Below, piece after piece: positions 18,500 to 28,222 of a stretch of 29,744 nt of DNA (its first letter is position 1; each line of letters opens with the position of its first letter). A program made the translations under genes and the position numbers. Below the pieces are notes generated by a model. It was not told where the DNA came from. It saw nothing but the letters and a program-made list of their open reading frames with translations, and did no database searches. Source of the stretch: Thelonectria olida (lineage: Eukaryota; Ascomycota; Sordariomycetes; Hypocreales; Nectriaceae); assembly GCA_020736575.1 (NCBI GenBank), contig JAGPYM010000121.1, positions 1 through 29,744 of the forward strand. The letters are read 5' to 3'.

Positions 18500-19660
18500 T
18501 CAAGCTGCACTATGACAAAGCCGAACAAGCTCTATAACAAATTCGCCGATTTCTTGTATCTGCTCAATCTCCGCTCCTGAGAGTCTCTCCATTGGAATCT
18601 TGCGTGTCATGTTACTAGCTGATGCCAAGATTTGCAAGTCATTGTCGGCGGGGTTGCCGAGAGGGTGTAGAAGAATGTTGACAAAGAGTGGCATGGCGGC
18701 CATGGGCGCATAGTGGGGCTCGACCCAAACCGATTCTTCCTTCGCGGCGAACACAACTGTCGGCCTGCGTTTTTCTTGATTCTTGCTAGGTAAATGTCTC
18801 ACGATTGATTGTACCAAGACTTCTGGTTGTTCCATTCTCCAGGATCACCGACCTCACAAAAATCGTAGGTAAGCAGCGGCGGGCTCCCAGTTCAGAGGGA
18901 GGTGTCTTTGTCGAGGCAGTAGCATAGCCAACACAATCTTTGAATGTGAAAACTCGATGGCTCGTCGAATATCGGAACATGTTGAGGCAGAAGGCATAGC
19001 CCTGCCAGCAGGACATGACTACCAAGATCACATACCATACGGCATGGACTTATAAAGGCCCCAGAAGCCTCTCGACATTGCCCTTCCATCTTTTGATATG
19101 CCCACTGCACCCATTAGCACGGGTACTTGAGGATTCTAACTGCTTTCGGCCTGCCCGTAGAAGGTTGGCTTGCAGGCTATCCAAATTTATTGAGCCGTTA
19201 ATAATGAGTAGCAAGCGCTTGGCTTCACTGGCGCATTCATATGGTCTAGGGATAGCATCAGCTTCCTCAGCCTCTTCCGTGCGGCTTACAAACGCGGGCA
19301 TGGCCCTGAGACAAGCTTCTGCCAATGTCCGACTTCCTGGGTCAGGGAGCTTGGTACTATAGGCCTTGGCGATGGTCCCTTCAAGTAGGCTCCTATCGAG
19401 TACCGGAAATACTTTTGAAGTTGTAGATTCTAAGAAGACATTAATAAAGCGCCTGCATCTGAACTTAGGACGCAATATCCTTGAGCGTGCCGGCGGTATA
19501 GAGATGAGATCTACCCGCGTCTTAATGGGATTACTAAAGATGTCAAACTTGTCCAAGGACACGCGCTGCCCTGCACCTTCTGAGATCCATTCCTGCCCCC
19601 GCGACGAAAGAATCCCTACTCTCTTGAAATATTCGTTATTGCAAAGGTGACATGTTAATA
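18500..19660 (-). pseudogene. Zn2Cys6-family transcription factor relic lacking its DNA-binding N-terminus
   Basis: Third fungal-specific regulator, read 19660 down to 18500. Segments: GILSSRGQEWISEGAGQRVS (about 19,620-19,560), the linker before the middle domain; VFPVLDRSLLEGTIAKAYS (about 19,410-19,350), start of the middle homology domain; then, after frame changes, SSFHIQRLCWLCYCLDKDTS followed by TGA and TGSPPLLTYDFCEVGDPGEW (about 18,960-18,835); and the C-terminal PLFVNILLHPLGNPADNDLQ and IGEFVIELVRLCHSA ending at 18500. The TGA replaces a conserved Arg (likely CGA to TGA). No zinc-cluster cysteines are found: the 5' part is missing where the AT-rich block begins (about 19,686). It is a different subfamily from the pair at 2291-7430. 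Confidence 0.75.
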
Positions 19661-20177
19661 ACTTGTAACGATGCTCAAGCTGAATTGTTTAAATTAAAAA
19701 AAATATATAATTATTTAATTTATTTTAATTGAAAGTTATAAAAGAAGACGTTTTAATTACATAATATTATAAAAATAATTAATAAACTATTTACTAATAT
19801 GTGCATATTATTTATTAATTAATATTAAATTTTAATTATATTAAATAATATAAAATATTTATAATATTACTTATATAAAATATAATTTAAATAAATATAT
19901 TAATTAAATAAATACTATTTTAAAAACTATATTTTATACTTTTAATATAAAAATATTATTTTATTAGAATTAATATAATTTAAATAATAATATAATATAT
20001 AATAGTAAAATTAGTTATTTTTTTACTAGTTATATATATAATATATAATAATTATAACTTTTAAAACTAATTATTATTAAACTAATTATAAAAGCCTTTT
20101 TATTTAAAATAAATAAATTAGAACTTATAAATATTATAAAAGATTTATATTATAAAGTTATTTAATTTATATTTATA

Positions 20178-20585
20178 TTAATAAGCTAATAGTTAAAATA
20201 TATATATAAAGTTAATATAAGTTAATACTAAGCCTTCTATTTATTATATTAAAACTTTTAATAGATTTTATAATTAATTTTAAAATAAATATTTCTATTT
20301 AATAAATCTTATTTAAAGAGTTATATTTTTAACTTTTAATATAAAAGTATTTATATTTTTCTATTTAGCTTTTATTTATATAATTTAGCTCATTTTATAA
20401 TATATAATATTTAAAATAAGTAATCTTATTTAAGTTAAATATATTATAAATTAAAATAGCTATAATTAAAATGCTAATTATTATATATTAAATATATTAA
20501 CTTTTTTAAACTTATATTTAACTAATTAAAAAACTTAATAAAGATTTAAAAGAATTATAACTTTAAATATTTTTATATTATTTAA
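20178..20585 (-). mobile_element. ~0.9-kb repeat family, copy B (5'-truncated)
   Basis: Aligns with copy E from AAGCTAAT (26-E start region) through the ATAAGCTT-equivalent region, CTTTTAATATAAAA, TAAAAGAATTATAACTTTAAAT and stops where copy C starts. In family sense (minus strand here) it holds the 3' end and lacks the 5' part. It is more heavily mutated than the other copies and lies head-to-head with copy C. Confidence 0.55.
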
Positions 20586-20589
20586 TAGC

Positions 20590-21460
20590 TTTACAATTAG
20601 TAATTTTTATTATTATATAAACTTTTAATATATTTTACTACCTAGTTGCCTTACTCTATTTCTATTAGTTTAAATGCTCTTAGACCCACTTTAACCTTTT
20701 TTAAACTTTCCTTTTTTATTTAACCTTTTTAGCCCCCCACTTTTTTAACCCTTATATCTATTTAACCCACTTTTTATCTTTAAATTTTCCTTCCCTTTTA
20801 GGCAACTATTTGGATTATTACAACTACATATAGCAGCTCTTAGAGCTATAGCTTATAAGTATCTAATTAGATTGTTTTAATAAATTGCTTATTATTATTA
20901 TTAAAATGGTTTTTTTTTTCCCTTTTAAAAAGTTATATAAGGTTTTTAACTTCCTATTTAAAAAAGTTATAATAGTATTAAATATATTAGGTCTTTTAAT
21001 TAGAATCATATAACTTAAAATAACTAGGTTAATTTTTTAATTAATATTTAGTAGTATATTTATATTAGATAGTATAAGAATGCTTAGGAGTTATAACACT
21101 TTTAAGTGCCTATTAAAGTCTCTTATTAGCTTAATATACTTAAGGAAATTTATATATTTTAATATATAATAAGTAGTTATAAAGTTTCTATTATATTATA
21201 TTTAATTAATAAGAAGTTAGGCATTTTAACTATTATATATTATATTATTAGTTAAATTATATAAACTAGGCTTAAATAGAAAGGTGCTTTTATATTTAAA
21301 GCTTAAAATAAGGTTTTTTAAGTAAGGTTTACTTAATAGGGACTTTTATTTTAAAACTAATTATAAGCCCTATTAAAAAGCTTATTATAATAAATATAAA
21401 GCTAGGGTTTAGCTTATATTAACTTTTATTATATATGTAAAAAAAAAGAAATAATAAAAT
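20590..21460 (+). mobile_element. ~0.9-kb repeat family, copy C (full length)
   Basis: Starts TTTACAATTAGTAATTTTT and runs through the landmark C-run (AGCCCCCCAC near 20,731), CTCTTAGAGCTATAGCTTATA, GTCTCTTATTAGCTTAATATA and AAGCTTATTATAAT to TTTATTATATATG near 21,437. It is the reverse complement of copy E (26,861-25,971), and both ends are shared. No intact ORF is visible. Family nature is discussed under copy E. Confidence 0.75.
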
Positions 21461-21822
21461 TAATATAATAATATTATTTATTATTATTTTATTAAAGAAA
21501 TATAGCTATTTATAATTAATACTAGTTTAAAAAGCAAACAATATAATAAAAGCGGGGCAAGCTATTAAAATACCTTTTAATTTTATTAAATAAAAAAGAT
21601 TAATTAAAAAGCTAATTATAATAATAAAATAAAAATAAATATAAAAAAGGGGTTTTATTTAACTATTAATTTTATATTAAATTAAATATATAAATTTCTT
21701 TTAAAAATAACTATTATATAATTTATATAAAAACTTAATAAATTAATAAATAATTAAATATAATTTATAACTAATTAATTAATTATATTTTTCATTTTAT
21801 AAAATTATATAAAAATTTTTAT
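21461..21822. other. AT-rich spacer between repeat copies C and D
   Basis: About 360 bp of A/T-dominated sequence. One GC-richer island (AAAGCGGGGCAAGC near 21,550-21,563) stands out. No coding or repeat relation was recognised. Confidence 0.4.
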
Positions 21823-22425
21823 TTTATAATTAGTAATTTTTATTATTATATAAACTCTTTAATATATTTTACTACCTAATTGCCTTACTCTATTTCTATT
21901 AGTTTAAATGCTTTTAAATCTATTTTAACCTTTTTTAAATTTTTCTTTTTTATTTAACCTTTTTGCCCCCCACTTTTTTAACTCTTATATTTATTTTTTA
22001 CTTTCTATTTTTAAATTTTCTTTTATAGCCTTTTAAATAACTATTTAAATTATTACTATTATATATAGCAGCTCCTAAAGCTATAATATATAAGTATCTA
22101 ATTAGATTATTTTAATAAATTACTTATTATTATTATTAAAATAGTATTTTCTTTTTTTTTAAAAAAGTTATATAAGGTTTTTAACTTTCTATTTAAGGAA
22201 GTTATAATAGTATTAATATATATTAAGTTTTTTAATTAAAATCTTATAACTTAAAATAACTAAATTAATCTTTTAATTAATATTTAATAATATATTTATA
22301 TAAAATAGTATAAGAATATTTAAAAATTATAACTCTTTTAAATACTTATTAAAGTCTCTTATTAGCTTAATATATTTAAGGAAATCTATATATTTTAATA
22401 TATAACAAGTAGCTATATATAATAA
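21823..22425 (+). mobile_element. ~0.9-kb repeat family, copy D (3' part missing)
   Basis: A direct repeat of copy C beginning at the same 5' boundary (TTTATAATTAGTAATTTTT). It carries the C-run (TTGCCCCCCAC near 21,963) and the ACTTATTAAAGTCTCTTATT segment. Similarity ends near 22,425 (AAGTAGCTATA), leaving out the last ~270 bp. The shared start of C, D and E defines the family's 5' end. Confidence 0.7.
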
Positions 22426-22923
22426 TCTAGTTAATTTCTAGTAGATAGAACTAGAGGGTTTTAAGTTTATTTTAATAGAAAGACTAGAGTGTTAGTAGTT
22501 TAAATAATATAATAAGTTATTATATTTAATAATATATTTAAAATAGATAAGTATAACCAAATTGTATATTAAGAGCTAAAATAGCTATATTTGTTTAATA
22601 TATTAAATAAATATATTTATATATTAAAAGTATATATATTAGCTTACTAGTTAGGGTAAGTATAGTTTACTAGCTTATTATTCATAAGTAAGTTAAAAGG
22701 TTTAACTTATTTATATAAAGTAAGTTTAAAATTTAATATTATATGGAAATAGGTTTATTATAATTCTACTAGTAGTAACTGCCTAGTTCTAGCCTAGGCT
22801 ATAATATAATATCTTTCCTTTTATTAGTTATATTCTTATAGCTACTTTTTAAAACTATTTCTTATATATATATTAGTATATTTCTAACTTACTTTCTTAA
22901 TTATTTTCTAATATACTAATAGA
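22426..22923. other. AT-rich stretch upstream of the antisense ORF; possible LTR remnant
   Basis: About 500 bp. By position, between the end of copy D and the plus-strand ORF at 22,924, and beyond the chromodomain end of the Ty3-type element, it could contain that element's 3' LTR. I found no matching second LTR in the window, so this stays unproven. Several short inverted motifs (ACTAGTTAGGGTAAG ... TTTACTAGC, about 22,645-22,675) are visible. Confidence 0.3.
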
Positions 22924-23625
22924 ATGTCCAGCCGAGTTTTAAAGCATCCTTTTAAGTTTTATAATATCCTTAAATTTATAATAAGTAAACTAATTCTAAC
23001 TGCTTTTATAAAGGGTTTTAAGGTTTCTATTTCTATTATAAACGCACTAGTTCTTACTATAGCTATTAAAAAATTTAGTTTTAAAATAATGCCTTATTTC
23101 TATTATATTTTCTATAAGTATATATATGAAATATTAAATAGCAGTTTAAAAAGTATAGTTTTTATACTAATAAGGGCTATTCTTATAATATAACTAGTAT
23201 TTCTCTTTACTTTTATAAGTACTTTTTTAAGTGTTATAATTCTTTTTTATTAAATAATTATAGTAATTTATATTATTTTTAAAGTAAAATGCTTTAATAA
23301 GAAAGAGTTAAAATTGGAGGAGGAGTTTCTTAAAAAGCAAGCTACTCTCTAAGCTATTTAAGTAAAGTTTAATTAGTTTTTAAATCTCCTAAAGTATACT
23401 TATTAGTAATATTAGTCCTTAATAATAAAGGATTATAAAATAACTTATTAGGGTCTAGAGTTATTAGAAGAGTTAAAGTAGGTAGAATATAAAGCTATTA
23501 TTAACTTTTAATTATTAGTTTATATTAATATTATTAATTGGGGCTCTATTAATCTTAATCTTTTATTTAATTTTAATATTATTAGTAAAAGTCTTTTAAT
23601 AGGTATTATATATAAGTAAGGTATT
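22924..23625 (+). pseudogene. RIP-degraded ORF, P/S/T/A-rich then coiled-coil, convergent with Ty3-type pol
   Basis: One reading frame stays legible for about 700 bp from ATG 22924, interrupted only by TAA/TAG codons of the kind RIP makes from CAA, CAG or CGA. The first 89 codons are open. The N-terminal part is full of I, F, L and V where RIP would have altered Thr, Pro and Ala codons, so a P/S/T/A-rich start is inferred. Then come KKELKLEEEFLKKQATL (23,299-23,349) and, still in frame, GLELLEELK (23,452-23,478), a strongly amphipathic coiled coil, and NWGSINLNLLFN near 23,535-23,570. This resembles short, very abundant fungal ORFs with an 'LRRQR..L..RG..M..RGL..L.ELE' pattern. I recall these from memory and cannot verify them. 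The 3' end meets the chromodomain end of pol, tail to tail. Function unknown. Confidence 0.5.
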
Positions 23626-25956
23626 TAATAGTTTCTATATATTTCTAATTTTTTATATTCTTCCATTTAATAAAGTATTTAATTTATTTATCTTCTTTTA
23701 TTATATTAAAGACTTTTTCTATTTTATACTCTTTAGTATTTTTAATCTCTATATTCTATTTATTACGTATTTTAATTATAATTATTCCTTTTATTAATTT
23801 AAATAAGGAAATATAAAAAATTAAATAAAGCGTAACTTTTAAAAGTAGGTCTAGTTTATAATTATTTTTAAAATATTTTTTAAAATTTTATAAGGTCTAA
23901 TATATTTATAATTAAGTTTTTTATTTAGTCTTTTTATATTAATATTTTTATAGTAAAAGTATTATATTTCCTTTTAAAAAGGTTAATCCTTTTAATATTT
24001 TCTAGTTATAATATTTATATTTATTTTTTAAATAAAAGAAAGTTTTATATATATTCTTTTATATAAATTCTTAAGTTAGTTTAATATAAAAATAGCTACT
24101 AGTATAAATAGTTTATTCCTTAAATCTTTATAAGTATTAAAAGTAAATCTAAAGTTTATTTAGCTTAGTATAATTTTAATACTTTTATTAGTAGTTATAT
24201 TATATACTAATTGTACTATTTGTAGTTTTTTAACCTAATTATTTTAAATATAGTTAATATAATAACAAAAGTAAGTTTTTAAAATATAATTTATATATTT
24301 AGTTTATTTATTAACTTAGGGTCTCTAGGCTATAATTAACTTATAATTTAATTTAATTCTTACTATAAGATATTACTAAAAATTTAAAAAAAAGGGTAGT
24401 TCTCTATTTAAAATACTTATATTAGGTAGTTTATATATACTAATAATATTTTAGAAAAAATATATAAAAATTCTTTTATATTAGCTACTTTTTAATATAA
24501 AATAAAATAAGAAAGTTTAATAAGTCTATTAATAATAACTAGAATGCTATTATAAGCTATACTTATAATAGAATCTAATAATAAAAGTAATTTTATAATA
24601 AAGTTTATAATAATTAAATTTTATAATTATTTTATAACTAGTATAAGTTATAATTCTTTATATAGTTTATATTATTATACCTTTATTCTATTATAAATAA
24701 GGTATTATTTAATAATTTTCTTAACTATTTTTTTAATTTTAGAAAATAATAATATTTTTTTAACTTATTTAAGGGTTTTATTAATTCCTTAGTATTTATA
24801 AAGTAGGTATTTATAGATTTCCCTTATAAATTCCTTTTATAAGTGTTTTAATACTTATTATTTTTTAATTTTTTATTATTTAGTAATTATTTATTATATT
24901 TTAAAATCTATTTACATAGTAGATTTCCCTATTTTATTATATATATTATTATAAGAGTTTATTTCCTTTTTTAAGTAGTAGTAATATACTTTTATATAAA
25001 ATATCTTTTAAATATAAAATATAAAAATTATTTTTTAATTTTAAGCTTACTTATATTAAAATTAAATTATTAGCTAATAGTATTAGCTTTACTATTTTCT
25101 AATTCCTTTTTATATTTAATAATATAATTAAATTTTAAAAGGTATTTAATATATTTAAGTTATTATTTGCTAAGTTTTTATATTATAATAAAATATATAA
25201 TACTTTTATAGTTTATATAAATTATAATTTAATAGTAGCTTTTAAAAAGGTAATATTTAAACTTTTTAAAAGTATTACTAATTATAAGTAATTTTTTATA
25301 ATACATAAAATAGTTAAATTCTATTTTATATAATTTATAAAAGTAAAATATAATTAAATGTAACTTCTTATTATTAGTATATTATTTAATTTAAACTTTT
25401 AATATAAAGTTTAAAAAGTTTATTTCTAGCTTAATAAGTTATTAAAGGTTAAATATTTTAAGTACTAGTTTATTAAAAATAAAATATTTAATTTTATTAA
25501 AAGCTTTTTAAATATTAGATTTCTAAATAAACTCTCTATTTCTTTTTATTAATTTAGTAAGAAGTATAACTATTTTTTTAAACTTTTTTAAAAACTTATA
25601 ATAATAATTTGCAAATCTTAGGAAGGCTTATACTTTCTTAATTATAATTAGTATTAGCTAATTTTTAATAGTTAAAACTTTTTATTTATTTATTTTAATT
25701 TCTTTTAATAAGATTTTATAATTTAAAAAGGTAACTTTTTATATATATAACTTACTTTTAGTAAGTTTAATTAAAAGCTTAATATTTTATAATACTTATA
25801 ATACCTTATAAATATATTTTATATATTTATTCTTATTATTTAAAAAGATTAAACTATTATTTAAATAGTATATTATAAATATATTTAAGTATTTTATAAT
25901 ATATAATTAATTATCTATTAAAATATTATAAGTATATTAATAAGTTTAAAAAGTAT

Positions 25957-26875
25957 AATAAAGTATTTATTATTATTATTAAAAAAGCTAATAATTTAAA
26001 TATATAATAAAGGTTAATATAAGCTAAACCCTAGCCTTATATTTATTATAATAAGCTTTTTAATAGGGCTTATAATTAGTTTTAAAATAAAAGTCCCTAT
26101 TAAATAAATCTTACTTAAGGAACCTTATTACAGGCTTCTAATATAAAATACCTCTCTATTTAACACTAGTCCATATAACTTAACTAATAATATAATATAT
26201 AATAGCTAAAATACCTAACTTCTTATTAATTAAATATAATATAATCTAATTAAATAATAGAAGTTATATAACTACTTGCTATATATTAAAATATATAAAT
26301 TTCTTAAGTATATTAAGCTTATAAAAGACTTTAATAGGCACTTAAAAGAGTTATAACTTTTAAATATTCTTATACTACCTAATATAAATATACTATTAAA
26401 TATTAATTAAAAGATTAATTTAATTATTTTAAGTTATAAATTTTAATTAAAAGACCTAATATATATTAATACTATTATAACTTTTTAAATAGAAAGTTAA
26501 AAACCTTATATAACTTTTTAAAAGGAAAGAAAAAACTGTTTTAATAATAATAATAAGTAATTAATTAAAATAATCTAATTAGATACCTATAAGCTATAGC
26601 TCTAGGAGCTATTATATGTAGTAATAATAATTCGAATAGTTATTTAAAAGGTATAAAGGAAAATTTAAAAATAAAAGGTAGGTTAAATAGATATAAGAGT
26701 TAAAAAAGTAAGGGGGGGCTAAAAAGGTTAAATAAAAAAGGAAAGTCTAAAAAAGGTTAAAATAGGGTTTAAAGTATTTAAACTAATAGAAATAAAGTAA
26801 GGCAATTAGATAGTAAAATATATTAAGAGTTTATATAATAATAAAAATTACTAATTGTAAAAATAAAGTATTTAT
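25957..26875. repeat. 14-bp target-site duplication around copy E
   Basis: AATAAAGTATTTAT occurs at 25,957-25,970 and 26,862-26,875 without mismatch, exactly at both edges of the insert. Both arms encode the same RT residues on the minus strand (KYF), which confirms duplication of coding sequence at integration. Confidence 0.75.
25971..26861 (-). mobile_element. ~0.9-kb repeat family, copy E, inserted in the RT domain
   Basis: An 891-bp insertion bounded by a perfect 14-bp direct repeat AATAAAGTATTTAT (25,957-25,970 and 26,862-26,875). Removing the insert and one arm of the repeat makes the flanking RT reading (KLYKYF on one side, ILFKLINIL on the other) continuous and in frame. In sense orientation (minus strand) it starts TTTACAATTAG and ends in TTTTTTAATAATAATA, an AT-rich simple tail next to the duplication. 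Copies A and B share this 3' end but are shorter at 5'; C and D share the 5' end. No LTR-type TG...CA ends and no terminal inverted repeats were found. Long, variable target duplications, a common 3' end and 5' truncation fit target-primed insertion, i.e. a non-LTR (SINE-like or short LINE-derived) element. Confidence 0.75.
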
Positions 26876-27230
26876 AAAGTTTAAATTTTATTTTAAAGGC
26901 AGTTTTCTATTTATATTTTTTTTTAATATAAATTAAGTTATAAGCTCTTTTTAAATTAAATATAGTATAATCTTTTTACTTTATAAGCAGTCCTTTAATT
27001 TACTAATTAAAAGTAAGGGTATTTTATTTTAATAGTAATATTATTAAACTTATAAAAATTTATAATAAGTTAGAATTTATTAAAATAAGGTTTTTAAAAT
27101 AAATATAACTAAATATTTAGTAAATAATTTAAAAACTATAATATATTTATTTTTTAATATTATAAGAAGGTTATTAACTAGGGTAAAATTAGAGATAAAA
27201 TAGGTAAGTATTAGTAGTTTATAAGACTTT

Positions 27231-28171
27231 AACTTAGTAAGCGCTTTACTAGTACCCGCTAGATTCCCTTTTACCTATTAGAGCTGGGCTAACTAATTTA
27301 TAAGTTAGCCTATTTTTTAGTTATAACTTAAAGCCGGGCTTATAGTAGGGCCCCTATAGCTTAGCTTCTTATAATTATTCCCCCTTTTAAAAAGCTTAGT
27401 CCCTAAGCTATTATTTCTATTAATAGTCCGTACTATTACCTATTTACTATTATTTAATAGTTATAAATAGCCTTAACTAATTATAGCCCAGCTAGTTTAC
27501 TATTATTTACTTATTTTCTATTTAGCTATATATTATTATATATTACCTTATTTATTATTATAATTATAAAACCCCTCTTTTTATATTATAATTTCTTCTT
27601 TTTCTTTTCTTCCTTTTAAGCTTATAAAACCTTTAATATACTATTTTACTTATTTTTCTTATATTCTTATATTATTATTCCATTTTATTCTCCTTCCTTT
27701 TCTTCTTATAATTATATATTATATACTTTTTACTTTTTACTATTTTTTTTATATTTCTATTATATCTCTTTTACTCTATTATTTTTCTATCCTCTAAGAG
27801 TTTAATATTTAAAATCTTCTATTTAATTTAAATTATAATAGTAATATCTTATTTTAATAGAATAGTATCCCTTATTTCCCTTATATAATTACTATATATA
27901 AAGGCAGCTCTATTAAATATATTTTTTATTTAATAGTACTTATTATATATTATATACTTCTTTTAATAGTAAATATTTTATTATTTATATTTCCTTTCTT
28001 ACTATTAGCTTGCCTTACTTATTATTTTAAGTCCCCCTTAAGCTTATTCCTTATACCTACTAATATTAAAACTACCTCTAAGCTATTTACTATTATCTTT
28101 CTATTACCTATTTTTCTAACCTTTTATATAATCCCATTTTATTTCCACTTAGGCTTTAATATATATATTAT
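27231..28171. other. AT-rich region with a less-mutated island and a hairpin; no gene recognised
   Basis: By position this should hold the 5' part (protease/gag) of the minus-strand Ty3-type element, but no gag or zinc-knuckle motif could be read. Bases 27,240-27,420 keep more G/C than their surroundings (AGCGC, CCCGC, GCCGGGC, GGGCCCC) and contain an 8-bp perfect inverted repeat, GGCTAACT (27,287-27,294) and AGTTAGCC (27,303-27,310), with an 8-base loop. From 27,530 on it is T-rich with pyrimidine runs. Confidence 0.4.
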
Positions 28172-28222
28172 ATTACTATTACTATTATATTACTATTACT
28201 ATTATATTACTATTACTATTAT
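28172..28222 (+). repeat. Tandem repeat, 17-bp unit x 3
   Basis: Three identical head-to-tail copies of ATTACTATTACTATTAT at 28,172-28,188, 28,189-28,205 and 28,206-28,222. This is a simple minisatellite inside the AT-rich block. Exact identity suggests recent slippage after RIP. Confidence 0.8.

Larger units (their letters stand above)
23600..27230 (-). mobile_element. Chromodomain Ty3-type LTR retrotransposon, pol region, RIP-degraded and interrupted
   Basis: Minus-strand pol relic. Reverse transcriptase: NKIPLLLISKLKDCL (about 27,030-26,986), then after a frame change LKRAYNLIYIKKKYK (about 26,960-26,915) and KTAFK; after the insertion at 25,971-26,861, LFKLINIL, the YxDD box as YLNN (about 25,867-25,856) and FLRFANYYYKF (about 25,635-25,600). 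RNase H: HLIIFYFYKL, EFNYFMYYKKLL, KLSKQ...LKYIEYL (about 25,400-25,120). Integrase: a core with SIAYNSILVIINRLIKLSYF (about 24,570-24,505) and following sequence to ~24,000. Chromodomain: IKYFIKWK (Trp codon at 23,663-23,665), about 23,760-23,600. The order RT-RH-IN-chromodomain identifies a chromovirus-type Ty3 element. Stops are nearly all TAA/TAG. It is dead. Gag and LTRs were not identified. Confidence 0.82.

Noticed and set aside
20590..26861. Copies C and E as terminal inverted repeats of one 6-kb DNA transposon
   Set aside because: Copy E has its own 14-bp duplication inside the RT domain, so it is an independent insertion; a fifth copy lies outside the block.
25971..26861. Copy E as a solo LTR
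   Set aside because: Ends are not TG...CA even allowing for RIP, the duplication is 14 bp rather than ~5, and copy A is 5'-truncated with its own 13-bp duplication.
28172..28222. CRISPR-like array
   Set aside because: Units are contiguous 17-bp copies without spacers, in a eukaryotic AT-rich region.
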